Assembly: GCA_937892525.1 (NCBI GenBank)
Contig: CALAEV010000005.1
Coordinates: 34,006-98,005, forward strand
DNA length: 64,000 nucleotides
Direction of reading: 5' to 3'
Source: an uncultured Clostridia bacterium
Lineage (GTDB): Bacteria > Bacillota > Clostridia > Oscillospirales > Acutalibacteraceae
Part shown: positions 42,014 through 50,334 of the stretch, one piece after another
Position numbering within the stretch: the stretch's first letter is position 1
How the letters are laid out: every line of letters starts with the position of its first letter
Translations under genes and position numbers: made by a program
Notes under the pieces: model-generated
The model's input: only the letters and a program-made list of their open reading frames with translations
Database searches by the model: none
What the model was told of the DNA's origin: nothing

Positions 42014-42119
42014 CATCCGCCCGCATTGAATTAACCATACACTTTAGAACGGGCGGATAATATCCGCCCCTACGACCGACCCATATTAGTAACATATCGC
42101 ACCAACAAACTCAAATTTG
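42014..42119. repeat. Palindromic intergenic repeat, copy 2 (core inverted)
   Basis: Arms at 42015-42023 and 42050-42063 enclose a 26-base core (42024-42049) that is the exact reverse complement of the core in copy 1. To its right CCCCTACGACCG and CATATTAGTAACATATCGC are in the same orientation as in copy 1. An ACAAATTGGAGTTTGT hairpin (41972-41987) precedes it and an ACAAACTCAAATTTG one (42105-42119) ends it. Confidence 0.85.
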
Positions 42120-42128
42120 CACAAAAAT

Positions 42129-42154
42129 AAGGCTATCGCAATTGCGATAGCCTT
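42129..42154 (-). terminator. Terminator of pnp
   Basis: A 26-base perfect palindrome (AAGGCTATCGCAA and its complement) followed on the minus strand by ATTTTTG. It lies 16 bases after the pnp stop. Confidence 0.85.
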
Positions 42155-42170
42155 TACTTATTGTTTAACA

Positions 42171-44366
42171 TTAGTCGTTGTTTCTTCTTCTGTTGAAACG
42201 ACGGTTGTTGTCACGCTTTTTTGGTTCTTCATCAATGTCGTTTTCAGGAACAAGTCCTTTAACTTCAATGAGAGCATCACGACGAGAAAGGTTAAGTCTG
42301 CCTTGGTCATCAATTTCAAGTACCTTTACAAGTACTGTATCGCCTACGTTAACAACATCTTCAACCTTTTCTGTACGCTTAACATCAAGACGGCTGATGT
42401 GAACAAGACCTTCTTTACCAGGAGCGATTTCAACGAATGCACCGAAACTCATAAGACGAGTTACAACACCGTTGTAGATTGCGCCGATTTCTGGGTCTTT
42501 TGCAATAAGTTCAACAATTGTCAAAGCGCGTTTTGCATTGTCAATGTCGATACCTGAAATAAATACGCGACCATCTTCTTCAATGTCAATCTTAACTTCA
42601 CAATCTGCCTGAATCTTCTGGATAACTTTACCCTGTTTACCGATAACATCGCCGATTTTTTCAGGGTCAATCTTTGTTGAGAGCATCTTTGGAGCATATT
42701 TTGAAAGTTCTGCTCTTGGCTCAGAAATGCAAGGAAGCATAATTTCGTCAAGAATATAGTTTCTTGCTTTGTGTGTTTTTGCAAATGCTTCTTTAATGAT
42801 TTCAGGTGTAAGACCGTGTACTTTAAGGTCCATCTGAATTGCTGTGATACCGTTCTTTGTACCTGCAACTTTGAAGTCCATATCGCCATAGAAGTCTTCA
42901 AGACCCTGAATGTCAACCATTGTCATAAAGTCGCCATAAACGCCTTGGTCGCCTGTGATAAGACCACAAGAGATACCTGCAACAGGAGCTTTAATTGGAA
43001 CACCTGCTGCCATAAGAGCAAGAGTTGAACCACAAATTGAGCCCTGTGAAGTTGAGCCGTTTGATGAAAGAACTTCTGAAACTACGCGGATTGCATATGG
43101 AAATTCGTCAACTGATGGAAGAACAGGAACAAGAGCTTTTTCTGCAAGAGCACCATGTCCGATTTCACGACGACCTGGTCCACGAGATGGCTTTGTTTCG
43201 CCAACTGAATATGATGGGAAGTTGTAGTGGTGAATATATCTCTTTTCTGTCTGCTCATCAAGACCGTCAAGAAGCTGTGCATCGCCCATAGGTCCAAGAG
43301 TTGCGATTGAAAGAACCTGTGTCTGGCCACGAGTAAACATACCTGAACCGTGAGCGCGAGTAATTAAGTCAACCTCTGCATTAAGAGGACGAATGTCGTC
43401 AATACCACGACCGTCAACGCGCTTGTGTTCGTCTTTAAGCCAAGCACGAACAACGTGTTTCTGAACAAGATACATAATCTCGTCAAGTTTGCCTTCGTTA
43501 CCTTCAAATCTTTCGTCAAACTTTTCGTGAACTGCTTCATAGATTGGAAGAAGTGCTTCATCACGAACAAGTTTGTCGTCAGTATCAAGAGCCTTTTTAA
43601 CATCTTCAATGCAGAATGCTTCGATTTCTGCCATAATTTCTGGGTCTGGGTCTGAAGATTCATAAGCGAATTTTGGCTTACCAACTTCATCTACGATACC
43701 CTGAATGAATTTAACAATTTTCTGGTTTTCAGCGTGACCTGCCATAATAGCATCAAACATTGTGTCGTCATCGATTTCGTTTGCACCTGCTTCAATCATA
43801 GCAACAAGGTCAGCAGTAGAAGCAACTGTCAAAACAAGGTCTGACTTTGCTCTTTCTTCGAGATTTGGGTTGATTACGATTTTACCGTCAACAAGACCAA
43901 CATTTACGCCTGAAATAGGGCCATCCCAAGGAATATCAGAAATTGCGATTGCTGCAGAAACACCAATCATAGCTGTAATTTCAGGAGAACAATCAAGGTC
44001 AACTGACATTACAGTTGCAACAACTGAACAGTCATTTCTAAGGTCTTTTGGGAAAAGTGGACGGATAGGTCTGTCAATGCAACGTGATGTAAGGATTGCC
44101 TTTTCACTTGCTCTGCCTTCTCTTCTCTGGAATGAACCAGGAATACGACCTACTGAGTACATTTTTTCTTCATAGTCAACTGAAAGTGGGAAGAAATCTA
44201 CACCTTCTCTTGGTTTTGCAGAAGCAGTAACTGTACAAAGAACTTCTGTTTCGCCGTAACGAGCAAGAATTGCAGCGTTTGCAAGACCTGCCATTTTGCC
44301 TGTTTCAAGAGTGAGTTTTCTGCCTGCAAGTTCAGTTTCCCAAACTTTGAAATTCTTGAAAAACAT
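42171..44366 (-). CDS. pnp: Polynucleotide phosphorylase
   Basis: 731 residues in the normal order: first RNase PH domain (from KVWETELAGRKLTLETGKMA), a helical linker, second RNase PH domain (about 330-550, with GSGMFTRGQTQVL), KH domain (IGKQGK loop) and S1 domain, ending in a basic tail (NNRRFNRRRNND). It degrades RNA 3'-5' with phosphate, or makes polynucleotides. It is downstream of rpsO, the conserved bacterial rpsO-pnp order, with a structured 190-base junction between them. Confidence 0.97.
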   Translation of the reverse strand: MFFKNFKVWETELAGRKLTLETGKMAGLANAAILARYGETEVLCTVTASAKPREGVDFFPLSVDYEEKMYSVGRIPGSFQRREGRASEKAILTSRCIDRPIRPLFPKDLRNDCSVVATVMSVDLDCSPEITAMIGVSAAIAISDIPWDGPISGVNVGLVDGKIVINPNLEERAKSDLVLTVASTADLVAMIEAGANEIDDDTMFDAIMAGHAENQKIVKFIQGIVDEVGKPKFAYESSDPDPEIMAEIEAFCIEDVKKALDTDDKLVRDEALLPIYEAVHEKFDERFEGNEGKLDEIMYLVQKHVVRAWLKDEHKRVDGRGIDDIRPLNAEVDLITRAHGSGMFTRGQTQVLSIATLGPMGDAQLLDGLDEQTEKRYIHHYNFPSYSVGETKPSRGPGRREIGHGALAEKALVPVLPSVDEFPYAIRVVSEVLSSNGSTSQGSICGSTLALMAAGVPIKAPVAGISCGLITGDQGVYGDFMTMVDIQGLEDFYGDMDFKVAGTKNGITAIQMDLKVHGLTPEIIKEAFAKTHKARNYILDEIMLPCISEPRAELSKYAPKMLSTKIDPEKIGDVIGKQGKVIQKIQADCEVKIDIEEDGRVFISGIDIDNAKRALTIVELIAKDPEIGAIYNGVVTRLMSFGAFVEIAPGKEGLVHISRLDVKRTEKVEDVVNVGDTVLVKVLEIDDQGRLNLSRRDALIEVKGLVPENDIDEEPKKRDNNRRFNRRRNND

Positions 44367-44399
44367 AATTTTTACCTCTTTTCTTTTACATAAAATTCT

Positions 44400-44551
44400 T
44401 ATTTTTTCGGGGCAAAAATCTGTTTAGCAATAAATACAATCTTCAATTTCTTGAAAACTCTATTTATCACTAAAGCTTGGGATTTCGCCCCGTTTTTAAC
44501 TACCTTTAAATGCAGTTTAAGGCAGATAAGAGTTTTCTTATCTGCCTTAAA
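44400..44551 (-). promoter_or_regulatory. Structured rpsO-pnp junction
   Basis: Directly after rpsO is a perfect 16-base-pair hairpin (arms 44516-44531 and 44536-44551, loop GTTT). It has no clear T-tract on the minus strand, unlike an intrinsic terminator. Farther along, CGGGGC and GCCCCG (near 44408 and 44487) could close a second, longer-range stem before pnp. Such junctions are RNase III sites in other bacteria; here that is inferred. Confidence 0.65.
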
Positions 44552-44560
44552 GAGTTTTGA

Positions 44561-44830
44561 TTACTTACGAAGACCAAGTTTTGCAACGATTGCACGGTAT
44601 CTTTCGATATCTTTCTTCTGAAGGTATGCGAGAAGATTTCTTCTGCGACCAACCATCTTAAGAAGACCGCGACGTGAGTGGTGGTCCTTCTTGTTAACCT
44701 TAAGATGCTCTGTAAGGTCGTTGATTCTCTTTGTGAGAACTGCGATTTGAACTTCAGGAGAACCTGTGTCGCCTTCGTGTGCAGCGTATTCAGCCATAAT
44801 AGCCTGTTTTTCTGCCTGTGTCATTGTCAT
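44561..44830 (-). CDS. rpsO: 30S ribosomal protein S15
   Basis: 89 residues, the exact family length. Signature sequences are GDTGSPEVQIAVLTKRI, KDHHSRRGLL and GRRRNLLAYLQ, which contact the 16S rRNA three-way junction. It is an early-binding small-subunit protein that commonly represses its own mRNA. Here the roughly 95-base leader contains a hairpin like S15-binding leaders (see the leader entry). Ribosome binding site GAGGTGAAATGACA; upstream of pnp. Confidence 0.98.
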   Translation of the reverse strand: MTMTQAEKQAIMAEYAAHEGDTGSPEVQIAVLTKRINDLTEHLKVNKKDHHSRRGLLKMVGRRRNLLAYLQKKDIERYRAIVAKLGLRK

Positions 44831-44926
44831 TTCACCTCATTAAAAAATATTTATGCTCAAATGCCCCAGATGAAAGCAGGTGAACGCCCTTTGGGCTTGC
44901 TCAATCACCCGAGAACACAGAGATAG
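44831..44926 (-). promoter_or_regulatory. rpsO leader with candidate S15-binding hairpin
   Basis: The predicted start is near 44926. On the minus strand GGTGA pairs with TCACC (44878-44911), enclosing an internal loop and a GCCC-AAA-GGGC hairpin. This resembles autoregulatory S15 leaders. Binding by S15 is inferred from gene identity and shape only. Confidence 0.55.
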
Positions 44927-44933
44927 CCTTAGT

Positions 44934-44962
44934 AGTATAACACAAGACTTTTTAAAAATCAA
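44934..44962 (-). promoter_or_regulatory. Promoter of rpsO
   Basis: -35 TTGATT (44962-44957), 17-base spacer, -10 TATACT (44939-44934). Confidence 0.75.
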
Positions 44963-45000
44963 GTGTTTTTTATAAGAATATTATTTGTTGAAAATTTCTT

Positions 45001-47106
45001 TTAACTCAATATGTTACCACTCTGTTGTGAGTTAGTTATATCTGAATTTCTGCTGAAATATGCGTCATATACTTCTTTTGCATAGTTTGGAAGACCTGCT
45101 GATTTAACATTTTCAATTGCAATTACAACGGCAATTTGTGGGTTGTCAGCAGGTGCATATGAAACAAAGAAACCGTTTGTATATGCAACTGTTACACCAT
45201 TTACCTTTTTCTTTGCGTCGGCAGTACCTGTTTTGGCAGCCACCTGATAATCTGCTTCACGAAGAGATTTGTAGGTGTTTGCCATTGAAATCATACCTTT
45301 TTTAACTGCGTCATAAGATGATTTTGAGCCACCAACGGTGCCTAACACCTCAGGCTCTGCCTGATAAAGAGTTTCGGAATAATCTGCTGATTTTATACTT
45401 TCAACAAAGTGTGCTTTATATCTTGTACCACCATTTGCAAGTGTTGATATATAAGAACAAAGCTGAATTGGTGTGTAAAGGTGGTCAGATTGACCAATAG
45501 CTGCCTGAACAGTATCACCTGGGTACCATGTACCACCTAACGCTTCGCGATGTTCAATACTTGGCACAACGCCAGTAGCCTCTGTAAGCTCAATACCTGT
45601 TTCATTACCAAGACCAAACTTGTTAAAATATTCGTTTAATTTGTTAATACCAAGTTGTCTGCCCACATCATAGAAATAAATATTGCAGGAATATTTAAGC
45701 GCCGAGTCAAGAGTCATTTCACTACCGGCGTGGTTGCTTACATTAAAACAATAGAACTTCATATCCTTGAAAAAGTTATATACTCTTGTGCACAAAATTT
45801 TTGTGTCGGCTTTTATAACGCCTTCTTCAAGACCTGCAAAGCCTACAATAGGCTTCATTGTTGAACCTGGAGCATAAGTGCTACGGAGTGCTCTATTCCA
45901 GAGTGGTGCAGATTTATCGGAATTAAGTTTTGAGTAGTCTTTTTTATATGTTTCCAAATCGTAAGACGGATATGTTGCACAAGCAAGAATTGAGAAATCG
46001 TTTACATCCATAACAACAATACTGCCTGCACTGGTAACATTCTGTATTTCTTTTGTACTGTTAATTTTTGATTTGAGAATATCCTGCACTTTTTTCTGGA
46101 AATCGCCGTCAATTGTGAGGATTACATTGTTTCCATTAACCGGTGCAGTTGTAACAGTTGTATTTTTTGTGCCATCTGCATTGGTTACTGTTGTAGCAAC
46201 ACCACGAGTGCCACGAAGTTCATTTTCAAGAGCACTTTCAATACCGAATTTGCCGATTTTATCGGTCATTTTATATGAACGTAGCCCTAAAGTTTCAATT
46301 TCTTCTTCTGTAAGGTTTTCGTCTTTAATTGACTCTTTATATTTTTCGGTTACAGATGCGTATTCTTCTGCATTAAGATAATCGTAATAGCCGATAATGT
46401 GTGGCGCGATTGTACCGTCATAGTATGCGCGCTCGGTGTCAATTCGTGTTTCAATACCCCTATAAAATCTGCTTTGTTCTTTGATTATCAAAATTACCTC
46501 ATCAGGCACATTTTCAGCAATAGTAAATGGATTGTTTTTTGAAAAATCTGCCTTAACCATTGCAAAATGCACAGATGCAACCTTAATCGCATCTGCAACT
46601 GACATATTGTGGAGTGAATAGTACTCACAAAGTGCATCAAACACATTTTGTGGAGTTGCGTAACGGTTTAAGTTGAGATAATCTTTTGCAAAAAGCTTGT
46701 TTTTATCATTTTTGTTATTTTCAGTAAAGACGATTTTAGTGCCTTCAAGTTCAATTGGTAAAGTTGAGTTGTACTCAACACCTTTTTGGTCAAAAAGAGT
46801 GATAAGAGATAAAATTATTTCATTTCTCTCTTCTATTTTTGATAATTTAGGGAAATACGACGCATCAATATACACAGTGTTTGAACTTTCGTTGTAAACG
46901 AGTGGTGTACCGTTTGTATCAAGAATTTCACCACGCAAAGCGTCAATTTTTGTTGTTGCAGATGAAAGATAAATGTTTTTCGATGCGTACTCATCTGCAT
47001 TTATAACCTGTATTCTGAAAAGGTCAGCAATAAAGATTGAAATAACAAGTAATATTGCAACTACAAATGCAGTTGCACGGATTTTGTAACTATATGTATT
47101 TCTCAT
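45001..47106 (-). CDS. Penicillin-binding protein 2 (elongasome transpeptidase)
   Basis: 701 residues from the ATG at 47106; a GTG at 47115 sits too close to the AAAGGA site. An N-terminal membrane helix (about 8-30), a dimerisation/pedestal region beginning DALRGEILDTNG, and a transpeptidase domain with SxxK APGSTMK, SxN YSCN and KTG AAKTGTAD motifs. It cross-links peptidoglycan stem peptides during lateral wall growth with MreBCD, which are encoded directly upstream in the order mreB-mreC-mreD-PBP2. RodA is not adjacent. Length is normal to slightly long for the class. Confidence 0.95.
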   Translation of the reverse strand: MRNTYSYKIRATAFVVAILLVISIFIADLFRIQVINADEYASKNIYLSSATTKIDALRGEILDTNGTPLVYNESSNTVYIDASYFPKLSKIEERNEIILSLITLFDQKGVEYNSTLPIELEGTKIVFTENNKNDKNKLFAKDYLNLNRYATPQNVFDALCEYYSLHNMSVADAIKVASVHFAMVKADFSKNNPFTIAENVPDEVILIIKEQSRFYRGIETRIDTERAYYDGTIAPHIIGYYDYLNAEEYASVTEKYKESIKDENLTEEEIETLGLRSYKMTDKIGKFGIESALENELRGTRGVATTVTNADGTKNTTVTTAPVNGNNVILTIDGDFQKKVQDILKSKINSTKEIQNVTSAGSIVVMDVNDFSILACATYPSYDLETYKKDYSKLNSDKSAPLWNRALRSTYAPGSTMKPIVGFAGLEEGVIKADTKILCTRVYNFFKDMKFYCFNVSNHAGSEMTLDSALKYSCNIYFYDVGRQLGINKLNEYFNKFGLGNETGIELTEATGVVPSIEHREALGGTWYPGDTVQAAIGQSDHLYTPIQLCSYISTLANGGTRYKAHFVESIKSADYSETLYQAEPEVLGTVGGSKSSYDAVKKGMISMANTYKSLREADYQVAAKTGTADAKKKVNGVTVAYTNGFFVSYAPADNPQIAVVIAIENVKSAGLPNYAKEVYDAYFSRNSDITNSQQSGNILS

Positions 47107-47146
47107 TCTTTTCACCGTCCTTTCAAAAGTTTATAAGTCTTTAATA

Positions 47147-47674
47147 TTAGTATTCTGTGTAGTTATATGAGAATTTTCTGTTTACTGCACGAATAATCAC
47201 ATACCAAAATGGTGTAAGCACAAGAGAATAAATACCCATTGGCAAGTAATATCGCAACAACATTCCTGCACCACCGTCAATACCACGAGCAGTAATGAAA
47301 AACAGTACATAACTTAAAAAGTAAAGCATTGTGAAACTTACATTCATCATTATATATGTGATAATGTTGTTGCGCATAAAAATACGAAGTAACACACCAC
47401 ACGCAGCACAAGCAACCATAAGATAAAGTGCATTGTAACCGTCAGCCGTAACTGTAACGGTATCCCACAAGGCACCTGAAAGAAGCCCTGCAACAGCACC
47501 AACCACTTCGCCTTCAAACATAGCGATACACAAGGCAACGGAAATAAGTAAAACAGGTCGGACCGATGCAATCTCAGGAAAGATTGTCAGTATGTTCTGA
47601 AAAATATGTGCCAAAAGAATTATAATGCCATATACTGCGTATCTTTTAAGCTTTGTTTTGGTCTGAACTGTCAT
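47147..47674 (-). CDS. mreD: Rod shape-determining protein MreD
   Basis: 175 residues, strongly hydrophobic with about five to six membrane helices (for example YGIIILLAHIFQNILTIFPEI, VVGAVAGLLSGALWDTV). MreD links MreC to the rest of the elongasome. Identification rests on hydrophobicity, size and position 12 bases after mreC and 40 before the PBP2 gene. GLLSGALWDTVT is the most family-like segment. Confidence 0.93.
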   Translation of the reverse strand: MTVQTKTKLKRYAVYGIIILLAHIFQNILTIFPEIASVRPVLLISVALCIAMFEGEVVGAVAGLLSGALWDTVTVTADGYNALYLMVACAACGVLLRIFMRNNIITYIMMNVSFTMLYFLSYVLFFITARGIDGGAGMLLRYYLPMGIYSLVLTPFWYVIIRAVNRKFSYNYTEY

Positions 47675-47685
47675 TTTTTATTCCT

Positions 47686-48522
47686 TTATTCTTCACTAAA
47701 ATCTGTAATTACAAAACAATCGTGAATATCTTTTGAATTAATTGGTGGCTCGATAACTGCGTAAGATGAAAGGTCTGTTTCGCTCTGCTTAACAGTTGAA
47801 ACTGTGCCGATGATAAGGTCTTTAGGGAAAATACCACCTGTACCTGAGGTTGCTACAATACCACCCTTTGAGATTGCAGTGTTACGGTCAAGGGACGCAA
47901 GTGTGCAAGCACCGTTTACTGCCATATCATAAGTTGCATTTGTGTAACCTAACTCACCTGTTCTTATTTCATAAGCAGCCACATGAATTGATGGGTCAAA
48001 CACTGAACGAACAACTGCTGAAGTTGGATTTACTTCAGTTACAACGCCTACAAGATATTCGCTGTAAATAACTGCGTCGTTTACTTTGATTCCATCGTTT
48101 GAGCCCTTGTTGATTGTGAATGAACCAAACATATCAGCAGAATCACGACCGATAACTGTTGAATAAACCCAAGTGTAATCAGGATTTTTTTCACGAACGT
48201 CAAGGAATTCCTCATAGGACTCAAGTTGCTTTTTAGTTTTTTCGTAATCAACAAGTTGTGCCTGATAATCGGCAACCTGTTGTTCAAGTTCTGCTACTCG
48301 GTCACGGTAAGCGTCAGACGAAATAAATCCACCTGTAACACCATCTAATTTTTCTGAAAAATATGATGCTACATTCTGTAATGGTGAAGTTATAAAATCA
48401 ACCACATTTGTAAGTGGAGATGTTTTGCCACCTACAACAGTAGCAAGAACAGTTGCACAGACAAGAACTATTGCAACTGCAAGCAGAACTTTAAATGTTG
48501 TACTTTTGAAAAAATTGTTCAT
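47686..48522 (-). CDS. mreC: Rod shape-determining protein MreC
   Basis: 278 residues: one N-terminal membrane helix (about 10-30), a coiled coil (RVAELEQQVADYQAQLVDYEKT region) and a C-terminal extracellular beta domain with VIGRDSADMFGSFTINKGSNDGI and VATSGTGGIFPKDLIIG. It forms the scaffold between cytoplasmic MreB and wall enzymes. It is separated from mreB by a single base, so the two are translationally coupled. Confidence 0.95.
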   Translation of the reverse strand: MNNFFKSTTFKVLLAVAIVLVCATVLATVVGGKTSPLTNVVDFITSPLQNVASYFSEKLDGVTGGFISSDAYRDRVAELEQQVADYQAQLVDYEKTKKQLESYEEFLDVREKNPDYTWVYSTVIGRDSADMFGSFTINKGSNDGIKVNDAVIYSEYLVGVVTEVNPTSAVVRSVFDPSIHVAAYEIRTGELGYTNATYDMAVNGACTLASLDRNTAISKGGIVATSGTGGIFPKDLIIGTVSTVKQSETDLSSYAVIEPPINSKDIHDCFVITDFSEE

Positions 48523-48523
48523 T

Positions 48524-49513
48524 TTAGATGTTACCCTTTTCTAAGCATATTCCCATACCTGCAGCAACACAATCCATTGGGTCAACTGCAACGTGAACAG
48601 GGATTTTTGTTTCTTGTGAAATAAGTGTATCAATTCCACGAAGTAATGCGCCACCACCTGTGAGCATAATTCCGTTGTCAACAATATCAGCAAGAAGTTC
48701 AGGTGGAGTTTTTTCAAGAGTTGAACGGATTGTTTCAAGAATTTGTGAAACAGGCTCAGCCAACGCCTCGCGCACATCTTCAGATGTGATTTCAACATTC
48801 TTTGGAAGTCCGTCAACAAGGTTTCGTCCACGAACATCCATAGCACCCTCGCCGTCATAACTCATAGCAGAGCCGATTTTAATTTTGATATCTTCTGCTG
48901 TGCGCTCACCTATGAGAACATTGTGCTTTTTACGTATGTATTCAATAATTGCTTCGTCAAAATCGTCGCCTGCAATACGGCTTGACTTTGCAGTAACAAT
49001 ATCACGGTATGAAACAACTGCAACCTCAGTTGTACCACCACCTATATCAACAATCATACTACCTACTGCCTCAGTTACAGGAAGTCCTACCCCCATTGCA
49101 GCAGCAAGTGGCTTGTGAATAAGAGAAGCATATTTTGCACCTGCATCACGAGCAGCGTCGTGAACGGCCTTTCTTTCAACCTCTGTAATGCCTGATGGCA
49201 CACAAATAAGTACTCTTGCTCGACTAAAAGGTGAGCGTTTAATAACCTTTTTAATAAACTCTTTAAGCATATCTGATGTGATTTCTGAATCGACAATAAC
49301 ACCATCTTTTAATGGCTTAACTGCTGTGATTGAGCCAGGTGTTCTGCCAATCATATCTTTAGCTTCGTTACCAACGGCAACAACTGATGGTGGGTCGGTT
49401 TTTTCGTTTACAGCCACAACTGACGGCTCACGAAGAACAATACCCTTTCCCTTAAGATATACAATTGTGTTGGCAGTACCCAAATCGATACCGATGTCCT
49501 GTGCAAAAAGCAT
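48524..49513 (-). CDS. mreB: Rod shape-determining actin-like protein MreB
   Basis: 329 residues from the ATG at 49513 (GGGAGATGTAGAA); longer in-frame starts would add non-family residues over the promoter-proximal DNA. Actin-fold nucleotide motifs: GIDLGTANT (phosphate 1), IVDIGGGTTEVAVVS (phosphate 2) and TGGGALLRGID (adenosine). MLFAQDIGIDLG is a membrane-binding-like start. MreB filaments direct lateral peptidoglycan synthesis. It is first in the mreBCD-PBP2 operon and has its own promoter upstream. Confidence 0.96.
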   Translation of the reverse strand: MLFAQDIGIDLGTANTIVYLKGKGIVLREPSVVAVNEKTDPPSVVAVGNEAKDMIGRTPGSITAVKPLKDGVIVDSEITSDMLKEFIKKVIKRSPFSRARVLICVPSGITEVERKAVHDAARDAGAKYASLIHKPLAAAMGVGLPVTEAVGSMIVDIGGGTTEVAVVSYRDIVTAKSSRIAGDDFDEAIIEYIRKKHNVLIGERTAEDIKIKIGSAMSYDGEGAMDVRGRNLVDGLPKNVEITSEDVREALAEPVSQILETIRSTLEKTPPELLADIVDNGIMLTGGGALLRGIDTLISQETKIPVHVAVDPMDCVAAGMGICLEKGNI

Positions 49514-49574
49514 TTCTACATCTCCCATTTTCAAATATTTATATAATGTGTTCAATACATAGTTAATCTATTAT

Positions 49575-49603
49575 AGTATAACAAAATCGCAGATATTATA
49601 CAA
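49575..49603 (-). promoter_or_regulatory. Promoter of mreBCD-PBP2, overlapping a hairpin
   Basis: -35 TTGTAT (49603-49598), 17-base spacer, -10 TATACT (49580-49575). The -35 lies inside a TCGCAG/CTGCGA inverted repeat (49587-49612) that is followed by TTTTGTT on the minus strand, so it may also terminate upstream transcription. Confidence 0.6.
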
Positions 49604-49658
49604 TACCTGCGATAAAAAATTCATATATTATTTTTAATTTTATGAATATAAACAAAAA

Positions 49659-49709
49659 CCTCCCTCGTCAGAGGGAGGTGGCAAAATCTTTGATTTTGAC
49701 GGAGGGAGA
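49659..49709 (-). repeat. CCTCCCTC-type palindromic repeat acting as terminator
   Basis: CCTCCCTC/GAGGGAGG (49659-49678, loop GTCA) is followed on the minus strand by TTTTTGTT and lies 47 bases after the stop of the small membrane protein gene. It is followed on the plus strand by a GGCAAAATCTTTGATTTTGAC segment and another GGAGGGAG. Confidence 0.75.
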
Positions 49710-49724
49710 GAAAAGATAAAACCA

Positions 49725-50186
49725 TCAATTCACTTTTATTATTTTACCTTCGAATAGAGTTTCAAAATCCTCTATTGTTCCCTTTGCTAATAAATCTTTT
49801 TGACAAACAAAATGTGGTGTATATTGTCCATTAGTAAACATAAAAGAATAAAAATCGCCATAATCGTGAATTTCTTTAATATCTTCTAAAAATATACTTT
49901 CTAATTGACCACCTATATCACAAGATATAGTTTCTCCGTCAATGCAAATTTTTTCTGGCATAGCCCCTTTAACAAATTTGATAACACATGGTGCAAAATA
50001 GCACAAAAAAGCAACTATGCAACTTATATAAAATAATATTGATATATGTTTTACAATAGAGAAAATTGCAAGTGGTACAGGCACGATTAATGCACCTAAC
50101 AAAGTGAACTTTCTCCAAAATTTAATATTCCTTTTCATGTAATACTTTTTTGCGTTTCCTGTCAAAATTCCATTAAATTCTATCAC
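49725..50186 (-). CDS. Small two-helix membrane protein of unknown function
   Basis: 153 residues. Two adjacent hydrophobic segments lie at about 27-45 (LLGALIVPVPLAIFS) and 48-75 (ILFYISCIVAFLCYFAPCVI). A C-terminal soluble beta-rich part of about 70 residues follows. It resembles the YcxB-like arrangement (two helices and a small PH-like domain), but the similarity is weak. It stands alone between argS and mreB operons and is followed by a palindromic repeat serving as terminator. Confidence 0.65.
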   Translation of the reverse strand: MIEFNGILTGNAKKYYMKRNIKFWRKFTLLGALIVPVPLAIFSIVKHISILFYISCIVAFLCYFAPCVIKFVKGAMPEKICIDGETISCDIGGQLESIFLEDIKEIHDYGDFYSFMFTNGQYTPHFVCQKDLLAKGTIEDFETLFEGKIIKVN

Positions 50187-50254
50187 GCCTAACCCTCCTA
50201 CTAAAATTTCTCAATTCAAATATATCATTTCAAACTTAAATTGTCAATAAAAAT

Positions 50255-50276
50255 GGGACGCTGCAGTCAGCGTCCC
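50255..50276 (-). terminator. GGGACGC palindrome, probable argS terminator
   Basis: GGGACGCTG pairs with CAGCGTCCC (loop CAGT). On the minus strand ATTTTTATT follows. It lies about 60 bases after the argS stop and is edged by CCCCTAC like the other repeats in the window. Confidence 0.7.
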
Positions 50277-50303
50277 CTACATTGTTTTGTATTTGAAATT
50301 TCA

Positions 50304-50334
50304 TTTTGCGCTTTGCGCTTTGCGTTTTGCACTT
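50304..50334. repeat. TTTGCG tandem heptamers
   Basis: Units TTTTGCG, CTTTGCG, CTTTGCG, TTTTGCA lie at the end of argS and its 3' flank; a similar block is at 2898-2922. Confidence 0.6.
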
